Positions 36,937 through 44,740 of a stretch of 64,000 nt of DNA are shown here, piece by piece. The position numbers were made by a program, and so were the translations under genes. A model generated the notes under the pieces. The model was not told where the DNA came from, did not search any database, and saw only the letters and a program-made list of their open reading frames with translations. Source of the stretch: Heliomarina baculiformis. GTDB lineage: Bacteria > Pseudomonadota > Alphaproteobacteria > Rhodobacterales > Rhodobacteraceae. The stretch lies in assembly GCF_019966545.1 (NCBI RefSeq), contig NZ_JAIMIC010000008.1:248001-312000 (forward strand), given 5' to 3'. Numbering within the stretch: the stretch's first letter is position 1; each line of letters starts with the position of its first letter.

Positions 36937-38586
36937 ATGAGCGACATCACCGTTTTCACCGCGCGCAAGATCCGCACGATGACCGGGGCCATGCCCGAGG
37001 CCAGCGCCGTCGCGGTGCGCGACGGGCGGATCATCGAGGTCGGCACGCTTGAGACGCTGAAACCCTGGCTGAACGCGCATCCCCACCGCATCGACACGCG
37101 ATTCGAGGACAAGGTGCTGATGCCGGGATTCATCGACCCGCACCTGCACCCGACTCTTGGCGCGATCCTGATGCCCTGCCATTTCATCACCGCGATGGAA
37201 TGGGTACTGCCAGACCGGACCTGTCCGGCAGTCACCAGCCACGAAGACTACCTTGCTCGCCTGTCCGAGATCATTGCCGCCGATGACGGCAGCGAGGAAA
37301 TCACCGTCACCTGGGGCTTTCACCGGATCTGGCATGGCAATGTGGACCGCGAGGCGCTGAACTCGGTATCCTCGACCAAGCCAATTTTTGTCTGGCAGCG
37401 ATCCTTTCACGAGATCATCGCCAATGATGCGGCCATCGAATGGATGGGCACGGCGCGCGAGGATCTGGAACGGCATCCGCAGATCGATCTGGAGTCGGGG
37501 AGGTTCTTCGAGACCGGCATGGCGCTGGCGGCGCAGGCGATGAACAAGGTTCTGCTGGCCCCGCAGCGGTTCATGAAAGGGTTGGAACTGGTCAAGCAGA
37601 CCGTCCATCTGGGCGGGCACACCACCATCGGGGAACTGGCCTATCCGATGATGAACGACCAGATCGAATGGCAGCTTCTCAAGGGCGCGCTGGACAATGA
37701 CACGGTGCCCTTCCGGATGAAGATCATTCCCCGCGCCCTGCAGCGCGGCACATTCGAGGGCAACGCGCAGGAAAACGTCGAACGGGTGCGCCAATTTGAA
37801 GGGCGCGACACGGACCGGCTGTTTTTCGGTAACAGTGTCAAGCTTTTCACCGATGGCGGGTTCTTTGCCGAGCTGATGCAGATGCGCGAGCCGGGCTTTA
37901 TCGACGGGCATCATGGCGAGTGGCTGATGTCACCGGAATCCTTTTATGACCACGCCCGCGCCTTCTGGCTTGAGGGTAAGCAGATCCATGTGCATTGCAC
38001 CGGCGACATGGGCGTCGAACTGGCGCTGGACACGCTTGAAAAGCTTCAGGCGGAAAAGCCGCGGTTCAATCACCGGTTCACCATCGAACATTTCGGGGTG
38101 TCGAACGAGGAACAGGTGCGGCGGATCAAGGATCTGGGCGCGATTGTCTCGGCCAATGTCTACTATCTGCACGAGCTGGGCGAGGCTTATTGGCGGGATT
38201 CCATCGGCTATGAGCGCGCCTCGCAGATGGCGCGCATGGGTTCGCTGGAACGGGCGGGCGTGACCTTCGCGCTGCATTCCGATTTCACGATGGCTCCGGC
38301 ACTGCCGCTCAATTCGGCATGGGTGGCGGTGAACCGGATCGCGGAATCCGGCGCGGTGCTGTGTGCCGAAGAACGCACCTCGCTTGAGGCGGCGATGCGG
38401 GCGATCACCATTGATGCGGCCTATGTGCTTGGGATGGAAGACGAAATCGGGTCGATCCGGGCGGGCAAAAAGGCTGATTTCACTGTGCTGGAACAAGACC
38501 CTTGGGAGGTCGAGCCGCAAGCGCTGCGCGATATTGAGATCTGGGGCACGGTGTTCGAGGGCCAGCCCTTTCCGATCGAGACATGA
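36937..38586 (+). CDS. Metal-dependent amidohydrolase (YtcJ/amidohydrolase 3 family)
   Basis: The 549-residue protein has the metal-binding HxH in MPGFIDPHLHPTLGA. The likely carboxylated lysine is in NSVKLFTDGG, with further histidines in HVHCTGDMG and IEHFGV and the catalytic aspartate in LHSDFTMAP. No signal peptide is visible, so it is cytoplasmic. The family hydrolyses amides, cyclic imides or carbamates. The CobW-type gene overlaps its end, which suggests metal delivery to this enzyme. Confidence 0.88.
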   Translation: MSDITVFTARKIRTMTGAMPEASAVAVRDGRIIEVGTLETLKPWLNAHPHRIDTRFEDKVLMPGFIDPHLHPTLGAILMPCHFITAMEWVLPDRTCPAVTSHEDYLARLSEIIAADDGSEEITVTWGFHRIWHGNVDREALNSVSSTKPIFVWQRSFHEIIANDAAIEWMGTAREDLERHPQIDLESGRFFETGMALAAQAMNKVLLAPQRFMKGLELVKQTVHLGGHTTIGELAYPMMNDQIEWQLLKGALDNDTVPFRMKIIPRALQRGTFEGNAQENVERVRQFEGRDTDRLFFGNSVKLFTDGGFFAELMQMREPGFIDGHHGEWLMSPESFYDHARAFWLEGKQIHVHCTGDMGVELALDTLEKLQAEKPRFNHRFTIEHFGVSNEEQVRRIKDLGAIVSANVYYLHELGEAYWRDSIGYERASQMARMGSLERAGVTFALHSDFTMAPALPLNSAWVAVNRIAESGAVLCAEERTSLEAAMRAITIDAAYVLGMEDEIGSIRAGKKADFTVLEQDPWEVEPQALRDIEIWGTVFEGQPFPIET

Positions 38587-39476
38587 GCCGCCTGCCGATC
38601 ACCCTGCTGTCGGGCTATCTGGGATCGGGTAAGACCACGATCCTGAATCACCTGCTGCGCAACGCGACGGGGGCGCGGCTGGGGATCATGGTAAATGATT
38701 TCGGCGCGGTGAATATCGACGCGGGCCTGATCCGCGAGGTGGACGGCGCGGCGGTCGAGCTGACGAATGGCTGTGTCTGCTGCTCTATCGGCGATGACAT
38801 GGGCGCGGCGCTGAGCGAAATGGCGATGCGCCCGAACCCGCCGGACCGGGTGATCATGGAAGCAAGCGGCGTTGCCGAACCGGCGCGGCTGGCGATGCTG
38901 GTCGGGAACTGGCCGGGCTTCGAACTGGACGCGGTGATTACCGCCGTCGATGCCGAGACCGTGCGGGAGAGGGCGCGCGACAAGTTCGTGGGGCGGCTGG
39001 TGCAGAGCCAGATCCGGAGTGCCGATATCGTGGCGCTGACCAAGCTGGACCTTGGCGGTTCGGTCGAGGAGTTGCGGGCCTGGTTGCAGGGTCTGCGGTC
39101 GGGACTGCGTGTGGTCGAGGCGGCGCGGGGCGCACTGCCACAGGCGCTGCTGCTGGGCCCGCAAGAAGACGGAGCGCGCTGGCAGGTGCCGGGGGCAGAG
39201 ACGGGCGGTTTTGTCAGCCGGGCATGGCGGCCCTCGGGGGCGATGGACCGGGCAAGTTTAAGCGGCGCGTTAGCCGGGTTGCCCGAGGCGGTGCATCGGA
39301 TCAAGGGGCGCGTGCGTGCGCCGGACAGGGGCGGGTTACTGGTTCAGGCGGTTGGCGCGCGGGTGGAGATTTTTCCGGTCGACGCGGTGGATGACCCCTG
39401 CCTCGTGATGATCGCCAGCGGCGGGGCCGAGGTGTTCGAACCGGTCTGCGCGGCGCTGGAACGGGCCTGTCTTTGA
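38583..39476 (+). CDS. CobW/G3E-family GTPase metallochaperone
   Basis: The 297-residue protein has Walker A GYLGSGKTT (11-19), the metal-binding CVCC motif C64-C67 in TNGCVCCS, and a C-terminal CobW_C-type region. Such GTPases hand metals to specific client enzymes. Its start overlaps the amidohydrolase stop by four bases, which makes that enzyme the obvious client. A general zinc role is possible. Confidence 0.9.
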   Translation: MSRLPITLLSGYLGSGKTTILNHLLRNATGARLGIMVNDFGAVNIDAGLIREVDGAAVELTNGCVCCSIGDDMGAALSEMAMRPNPPDRVIMEASGVAEPARLAMLVGNWPGFELDAVITAVDAETVRERARDKFVGRLVQSQIRSADIVALTKLDLGGSVEELRAWLQGLRSGLRVVEAARGALPQALLLGPQEDGARWQVPGAETGGFVSRAWRPSGAMDRASLSGALAGLPEAVHRIKGRVRAPDRGGLLVQAVGARVEIFPVDAVDDPCLVMIASGGAEVFEPVCAALERACL

Positions 39477-39488
39477 GCCAAAAACGGC

Positions 39489-39543
39489 AGGCACAAGCCA
39501 TGCATTAGCTGTACACAACCTGTACACCGTGCGTGCAGTGAAA
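39489..39543. repeat. Five-unit 11-bp-phased repeat, TGTACA core
   Basis: Units start at 39489 (CAGGCA), 39500 (CATGCA), 39511 (TGTACA), 39522 (TGTACA) and 39533 (CGTGCA). The outer ones are degenerate and the middle two perfect. It fills the 71-base gap between convergent genes, where no promoter is needed. It shares 18 identical bases with the array at 28143. See findings for the interpretation. Confidence 0.6.
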
Positions 39544-39547
39544 ACCG

Positions 39548-40225
39548 TCAGCCCTGCGGCGCGGTCAGCAGCCCGCAGGCCGAGGTGATCAGGTTTTCAA
39601 TCGCATCAGGCGAGCCCCAGAGCTTGCCACCGGTGGGGTCCTGTTCAAACGCGGCCTCGCGGGCGGCGAGAGTGGAGATCAATAGCAGGTCCATGAAAAT
39701 CAGCCGCTGGTTCAGCAGGCTTTTCGGCATGTCCGGCACAAGGTTGTAGATATGTTCGATGCAACGGATGTAGCCCGAAGTGCGATGCCCGGCGAGCGCC
39801 TGCATGAATGCCTTGCGGTGGTTGATCTTGAGCCCGACGACGAACCGCATGTGACCGAGGCTTGAGGCAACCGCGCCGACGCCTTCGACATCGCTGGGCG
39901 TGGTTTCGACCTCGACGATCAGGCGGATGATGTCGGCGAGTTCACGCGGACCGCCATTGGCCTCCATCTCATCCAGTTTCTGGATGCGGGCGCTGTCGGA
40001 GACATGGGCGCAATCGAGGATCAGCGCATCGACCAGCGCGTCCTTGGAGCCGAAATAGTAGTGCAGCGAGGCGTTGTTGCGCGCGCCGGATTCGGCCACG
40101 ATTTCACGGACGGTCACACCGTCGACACCCTTTGAGGAGAACAGCCGCAGGGCCGCGTCCTTGATCTTTTGCGCCGAGGATTCCTCGCCCCTCGTGCTGC
40201 GTTCCTGTTTCTGCCGGGTTGCCAT
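39548..40225 (-). CDS. TetR-family transcriptional regulator
   Basis: The ATG at 40225 gives 225 residues; longer in-frame reading upstream runs antiparallel into dctM sequence and is not used. The helix-turn-helix is AQKIKDAALRLFSSKGVDGVTVREIVAESGARNNASLHYYFGSKDALVDAL. It is the last gene of the minus-strand unit esterase-dctP-dctQ-dctM-tetR. It probably controls this unit and the divergent monooxygenase operon. Confidence 0.85.
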   Translation of the reverse strand: MATRQKQERSTRGEESSAQKIKDAALRLFSSKGVDGVTVREIVAESGARNNASLHYYFGSKDALVDALILDCAHVSDSARIQKLDEMEANGGPRELADIIRLIVEVETTPSDVEGVGAVASSLGHMRFVVGLKINHRKAFMQALAGHRTSGYIRCIEHIYNLVPDMPKSLLNQRLIFMDLLLISTLAAREAAFEQDPTGGKLWGSPDAIENLITSACGLLTAPQG

Positions 40226-40287
40226 GGCCGGTTCCGTTTCCTTGTCGGATCTTGCCGCCGGAAAGGCGGGATGTTGAAACAATCGAC

Positions 40288-41595
40288 TTAGCCGAAGGTG
40301 GTCGGAAGATACATCACTAATTGCGGGAACAGGACCAGAATGCCGAGCAAAATCAGGTCCATGACCAGAAACCACCAGATGCCGCGGAAAATCGCGCCGG
40401 TCGAGATACTTTTGCCCACGATGCCCTTGATGACAAAGACGTTCATGCCGATGGGCGGAGTGATCATGCCGATTTCCAGCAGTTTGGTCATGATGATGCC
40501 GAACCACAGCAGGTTGAAGCCCGCGCCGTCGATCACCGGAAGCAGGATCGGCAGGGTCAGAAGCATCGCGCCGATGGGTTCGAGGAACATGCCGAGCAGC
40601 AGGTAGATGAGGATCACGCCCAGCAGGATCATCGCCGGCGACGCGCCGCTGCCGAGGATGGAGCTGCTGAGGAATTCGCCGGTGCCGGAGAGCGCGAGGA
40701 AACGTGTTAGCAGGCTGGCACCCACACCGATGATGATCAGCGCGCCGGTGGTCAGCACGGTTTCCTGTATCGCGGCCTGAAACCGTCCCCAAGTGAGCGT
40801 GCCCTTGAGCAGTGCCACGAGGGTGGCAAGGAAAGCGCCGACGGCTCCGGCCTCGGTCGGGGTGAAAACGCCCCCGAAGAGACCGGAAAAGATGCCCAGC
40901 ATGATGAGGATCACAGGCCATGTGTCTTTCAGCGACTCGATCCGTTCGGCCCATGAGGCCCGGTCATCCGTCGAGGGCGCAAGCGACGGGTTGAGCGTGA
41001 CGCGGATCATCACCACGAGGATATAGCCAAGCGCGGTCAGGATACCGGCGGCGATCCCGCCGAGGAAAAGCTGGGTGATTTCGACCTGCGCGACGATGCC
41101 GTAAAGGATCATGATGACCGAGGGCGGGATAAGCGCGCCGATGGTGCCCGCGACGGCGACGGTGCCGGTGGCCAGCTGCGGGTGGTAGCCGGATTTCAGC
41201 ATCTCGGGCACGGCGATCCGGCCCATGGTGGCCGAGCAGGCAACAGAAGAACCGGAAACGGCGGCAAAGCCCGCACTGCCGAGGATCGCGGCAATCGCCA
41301 GCCCGCCCGGTAGCACTGAGAGCCAGGCGCGGGCGGCGCGGAACAAGCCTTCGGTCAGCTTGGTGTGGTAGGAGATGTATCCGAGCAGCAGGAACATCGG
41401 GACCGAGCTGAGAATCCAGTTGGCCGCGAATTTATAGGGGATCAGCCCGAGCGAGCCCCATGCCACGCGCCAGTTGGTCAGCATCCAGAGGCCAAGAATC
41501 GATACGCCGATGAGGGCGATGCCAATGGGCATCCGCAGGGCGATCAGCACGATCAGCAGGACGAGGGCGGCAATGCCCAGTTCAACTCCGGTCAT
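40288..41595 (-). CDS. TRAP transporter large permease (DctM)
   Basis: The 435-residue inner-membrane protein has about 12 hydrophobic segments. Typical DctM stretches are SAGFAAVSGSSVACSATMGRIAVPEMLKSGYHPQLATGTVAVAGTIGALIPPSVIMILYG and FTPTEAGAVGAFLATLVAL. It overlaps the DctQ gene by four bases. It works with the small permease and the DctP binding protein, driven by a sodium or proton gradient. Confidence 0.93.
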   Translation of the reverse strand: MTGVELGIAALVLLIVLIALRMPIGIALIGVSILGLWMLTNWRVAWGSLGLIPYKFAANWILSSVPMFLLLGYISYHTKLTEGLFRAARAWLSVLPGGLAIAAILGSAGFAAVSGSSVACSATMGRIAVPEMLKSGYHPQLATGTVAVAGTIGALIPPSVIMILYGIVAQVEITQLFLGGIAAGILTALGYILVVMIRVTLNPSLAPSTDDRASWAERIESLKDTWPVILIMLGIFSGLFGGVFTPTEAGAVGAFLATLVALLKGTLTWGRFQAAIQETVLTTGALIIIGVGASLLTRFLALSGTGEFLSSSILGSGASPAMILLGVILIYLLLGMFLEPIGAMLLTLPILLPVIDGAGFNLLWFGIIMTKLLEIGMITPPIGMNVFVIKGIVGKSISTGAIFRGIWWFLVMDLILLGILVLFPQLVMYLPTTFG

Positions 41596-42101
41596 TCAGG
41601 GGCCTCTTGGGGCGTTTTGCCCATGACATAAAGTGCAAAGCGCAGGGCGAGGATCAGGGTCATCAGGCCGGCGCCGAGGGGCAGGGCGAAATAGGCGGGC
41701 CAGACCGCGATCTTGGTCGCGCCGCTGATTTCGGCGCTACCCTTGGCCATCGCGCTGAGCGCGGCCTCCCATGTGCGCCAGGTCAGCATGCCGGTGACAA
41801 GCGCGGTGGGCAGCAGCATCAGCCCGGCAAGGTGGCGCTGGATGCCATTGGGCATCAGATCGGTGACGAATTCGACCGAGATATGCGCGTCGCGCTGTTC
41901 GGCCAGCGCCAGCGGGACAAAGGCGGCGATAACCATGTAGTAATAGCTGACGATGGTCAGGGTTCCGGGCAGCGGGCTGCCGAAGAGATGGCGCATCGCC
42001 ACGTCAAGCGTGACCTGTACCATCATCAGCGCCACCGCCGCGCCCGCGAGGACCGATGTGCAGGTCGCGCAGGTGGACAGGAAATTGGAAATACGTGTCA
42101 T
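41592..42101 (-). CDS. TRAP transporter small permease (DctQ)
   Basis: The 169-residue protein has four transmembrane segments, as expected for DctQ, and the usual DVAMRHLFGSPLPGTLTIVSYYYMVIAAFVPLALAEQRDAHISVEF. It lies between the binding protein and DctM genes. A stem-loop separates it from dctP. Confidence 0.92.
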   Translation of the reverse strand: MTRISNFLSTCATCTSVLAGAAVALMMVQVTLDVAMRHLFGSPLPGTLTIVSYYYMVIAAFVPLALAEQRDAHISVEFVTDLMPNGIQRHLAGLMLLPTALVTGMLTWRTWEAALSAMAKGSAEISGATKIAVWPAYFALPLGAGLMTLILALRFALYVMGKTPQEAPE

Positions 42102-42119
42102 ATAGCCGCCTTTTGATCG

Positions 42120-42144
42120 CCGGGGCGCAGGGTGCGCGCCCCGG
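42120..42144 (-). promoter_or_regulatory. Intercistronic stem-loop behind dctP
   Basis: CCGGGGCGC and GCGCCCCGG pair perfectly over nine bases around a seven-base loop. It lies between the dctP stop (42159) and the dctQ start (42101). Like the other importer hairpins here, it probably raises the binding-protein mRNA level relative to the permeases. Confidence 0.65.
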
Positions 42145-42158
42145 TTAAGTCATTTGGC

Positions 42159-43301
42159 TTAGTTGATGCCGTGCTGAGCGACGTCGACCTTGGAATAGAT
42201 CTCGTCCCAGTACAGTTTCTCGACCGCTTCGGCACCGTCGGCGTCGCCGAGCAGGTCCACCCACTTGGTCAGAAGCGCGCTGAAGTCGTTCAGCATCTCT
42301 TCGCCACGGGTGACACCGTAGGTTTCCGCGAAATAGTCGATGGTGTTCTGGCGGTCTTCTTCGATGAACGCCTTGGTGGCCTCGATCACTTCGGGTGCGG
42401 CGTCGTGGATTTCCACGCCGTTCTCGCGGGCGGCGGATTCGACGGTTTCAGCACCTTCCTGATAGGCGACCGAAGTGCTGGCGGCGGCGAAGGCCATTGC
42501 CTTGAGGAACTCGGTGCGCTGTTCGGGCGAAAGCTCATTCCAGCTGTCGCGGTTCACGTTGGAAACCGAGGCGAAATAGGCACCGCCCGGTGCGCCCTTG
42601 GTGATATGGGTGACCGAGCCGCCCATGCCGAAGTTATAGATGTCGGGCGTCGACAGGATGATGCAGTCGAGCACACCCTGATTCAGCGCTTCGAGCATTT
42701 CATTGCCCGACATGGTGATCGGCGCGGCACCGATGGCCTCGGACCAGCGGGCCCAGTTCGCGCCGCCGATGCGCAGCCGCGCGCCTTGCAGGTCTTCCAT
42801 CGTCACGATGGGCTTGGTGCAGTTCAGCACATAGGGGGTGGTGCCCGCACCGCCCGTAAACACCTGGTTCTCGGCTGCGAATTCCTCGTTGCATTCCGGG
42901 CACTTGGTCATGATGAATTCGACGACCGCGGCGGCAAAGGCGGGGGCCTGTACCTCGGTGGCGCCGGGAATGGTTTCGAGGATCATCGAGGATTCGACGA
43001 TCAGGTTGGTATGGGGAAATTCGGCCGGGAAATAGGGCGTCATCACGGTGCCCACGTCGGCCAGACCTTCGCGCAGCCCGCCGGGGGTTTCCGCCATCGA
43101 AAGCAGGGTGAGCGGGTAGACCTTGAGGGTCATATCGCCGCCGGTTGCCTCGTTGAAGCGCTCGGCGGCGGCTTCGGCGCCCTTGACGAGCGAGGAGACC
43201 GGCGGGTGGCCGATGGCGAAGCTGAGTTCGCGGGCTTCGGCTGCGCTGGTCAGCGCCAGCGCGGCCGTGGCGGCGGTTGCAAGTTTCTGATATTTATTCA
43301 T
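42159..43301 (-). CDS. TRAP transporter substrate-binding protein (DctP)
   Basis: The 380-residue protein starts at 43301 with GGAGGAAGAA upstream and has a Sec signal peptide ending in SAAEARE. DctP-type features are FNEATGGDMTLKVYPLTLLSMAETPGGLREGLADVGTVM and RIGGANWARWSEAIGAAPITMSGNEMLEALNQGVLD. Four cysteines include an exposed CPEC pair. Gene linkage suggests that it carries the ketone or aromatic acid handled by the neighbouring enzymes. Confidence 0.9.
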   Translation of the reverse strand: MNKYQKLATAATAALALTSAAEARELSFAIGHPPVSSLVKGAEAAAERFNEATGGDMTLKVYPLTLLSMAETPGGLREGLADVGTVMTPYFPAEFPHTNLIVESSMILETIPGATEVQAPAFAAAVVEFIMTKCPECNEEFAAENQVFTGGAGTTPYVLNCTKPIVTMEDLQGARLRIGGANWARWSEAIGAAPITMSGNEMLEALNQGVLDCIILSTPDIYNFGMGGSVTHITKGAPGGAYFASVSNVNRDSWNELSPEQRTEFLKAMAFAAASTSVAYQEGAETVESAARENGVEIHDAAPEVIEATKAFIEEDRQNTIDYFAETYGVTRGEEMLNDFSALLTKWVDLLGDADGAEAVEKLYWDEIYSKVDVAQHGIN

Positions 43302-43328
43302 TTCTTCCTCCCAGTTGAAAATTTGGCG

Positions 43329-44573
43329 CTAGCGCGCCCAGTATCCGTAAGTGTCGTTTCGGTAGCCGAGGCAGCGGTAGGTGGCATCGACAAGGCTTTG
43401 GCCACGCGTGTTCAGCAGCAGCCCGCCGCCAAGCTTGTTCATCGAATAGCCAAATCCGAGGCGGCACTCGGGGTCGGCGAAGCCGAGCGAGCCGCCCATG
43501 CCGACATGGCCAAAGGCGTTTTGGCCCATGATCAGGCTTTCGGGGCCTTCCGGCGTCGGGCGGCGGCCCATGTTCAGCATGAAGCCAGGTCCAAAGCGCG
43601 ATGGCGCGATGAAGGTCGCGTCGCGATGGGTCGCCGCGCTGGCCTGCGAAAAACTGGCGATATAGTCGGGGTCGAGACCCAGCACAGCGCCCCCCGTAGC
43701 GAGGGCCGAAAAGAGCTTCGACAGCCCGCGCGCGTTGGTCACGCCATTGGCCGCCGGGATTTCCGCGGCGCGTCCTTCGCGGCTGTTCACGCCCTTGATC
43801 GCCCAGTCTCCGCTATTGAAAACAAAGAGATTTGGCACGGTGTCGCGGGTTTTGGCCGCTTTCAGAAAAGGTGTGTCCTGTGCGTCTTTGCTTGGGCGAT
43901 GCGGAATCACCGGCGCGACGCGACCTTCGTCCTCTTCGGGCAGGCCGATGGCGAAATCGAGCCCGAGCGGGGTGGCGATTTCGTCGTGAAAGAACTGTCC
44001 GAGTGATTTGCCTGAGACGCGGCGCACGACCTCTCCCACCAGAAAGCCAAAGGTCACGGCGTGGTAGGAGACCTGAGTGCCCGGGGTCCAGAACGGCTCT
44101 TCCTGTTGAAGATTTTCAATCATGTAGGACCAGTCGGTCAGGCAGTCGGGCTTGAGCGGGGTACGCAGGGCGGGTTGTCCAGCGCTGTGATCCAGCAGCA
44201 TCCGCAGCGTTGTGCTTTCCTTGCCGTTCTGCGCGTATTCCGGCCAGTAGGTGGTGACGGGCGCGTCCAGATCGACCTTTCCGCGCGCCGCAAGAAGATG
44301 CAGGCAAAGCGCGGTCGCGGGCTTGGTGCAGGAAAAGATCACGTGGGTCGTATCCTTTTGCCATGCACCGCCATCCGGGCTGGTCTGACCGCCCCAGAGA
44401 TCGAGCACCGGCTCACCATCTAGGTGAATGCAGAGCGACGCGCCAAGTTCGCCGCGCGATTTGAAATTCTCGGCAAATGCCTCGGCTACGGGGCGCAGGT
44501 CGTCCCGGCAGATGCCGGACACACCGGGTTCGGAAACCTCTTGCAGGTCTGATGTCTTGGACATGATGGACAT
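43329..44573 (-). CDS. Serine hydrolase/esterase, beta-lactamase fold (EstB-like)
   Basis: The 414-residue protein starts at 44573 with GGGGAGG five bases upstream. The catalytic SxxK is in IFSCTKPATALCLHLL, and YHAVTFGFLVGEVVRRVSGK carries the likely catalytic tyrosine. No signal peptide is visible, so it is cytoplasmic, unlike true beta-lactamases. Divergent linkage to a Baeyer-Villiger monooxygenase suggests that it hydrolyses the ester or lactone product. Confidence 0.85.
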   Translation of the reverse strand: MSIMSKTSDLQEVSEPGVSGICRDDLRPVAEAFAENFKSRGELGASLCIHLDGEPVLDLWGGQTSPDGGAWQKDTTHVIFSCTKPATALCLHLLAARGKVDLDAPVTTYWPEYAQNGKESTTLRMLLDHSAGQPALRTPLKPDCLTDWSYMIENLQQEEPFWTPGTQVSYHAVTFGFLVGEVVRRVSGKSLGQFFHDEIATPLGLDFAIGLPEEDEGRVAPVIPHRPSKDAQDTPFLKAAKTRDTVPNLFVFNSGDWAIKGVNSREGRAAEIPAANGVTNARGLSKLFSALATGGAVLGLDPDYIASFSQASAATHRDATFIAPSRFGPGFMLNMGRRPTPEGPESLIMGQNAFGHVGMGGSLGFADPECRLGFGYSMNKLGGGLLLNTRGQSLVDATYRCLGYRNDTYGYWAR

Positions 44574-44641
44574 ACTGACCTCCCCTTCAGTTGACCGGAT
44601 TCGATGTTAAGTCGAATAATTAAAACAAATGACCTAATCTA

Positions 44642-44655
44642 TTGACTTATGTCAA
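44642..44655. promoter_or_regulatory. Candidate Crp/Fnr-type or operator dyad in the divergent promoter
   Basis: TTGAC-TTAT-GTCAA is a 5-4-5 dyad of the form bound by Crp/Fnr-family proteins. It lies in the 167-base gap between the esterase (minus) and the monooxygenase (plus). The whole gap is AT-rich. It could instead be a TetR operator. Confidence 0.4.
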
Positions 44656-44740
44656 GTGTTGGAGTCATGTTTAGCCCGAGATCGCGGCTTTGGCCGGATA
44701 GAGATCGGGAAATACGAGGTCGGGGAGGGCCGTTGAAATC

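Noticed and set aside
40226-40954. N-terminal extension of the TetR frame into dctM
   Set aside because: The upstream in-frame codons lie inside dctM in another frame and show no domain. The ATG at 40225 begins a normal TetR protein.
42132-44006. A long open frame on the plus strand (about 624 codons)
   Set aside because: It is antisense to dctP and the esterase, which have clear family motifs, signal peptide and ribosome-binding sites. The plus-strand product has no recognisable domain.
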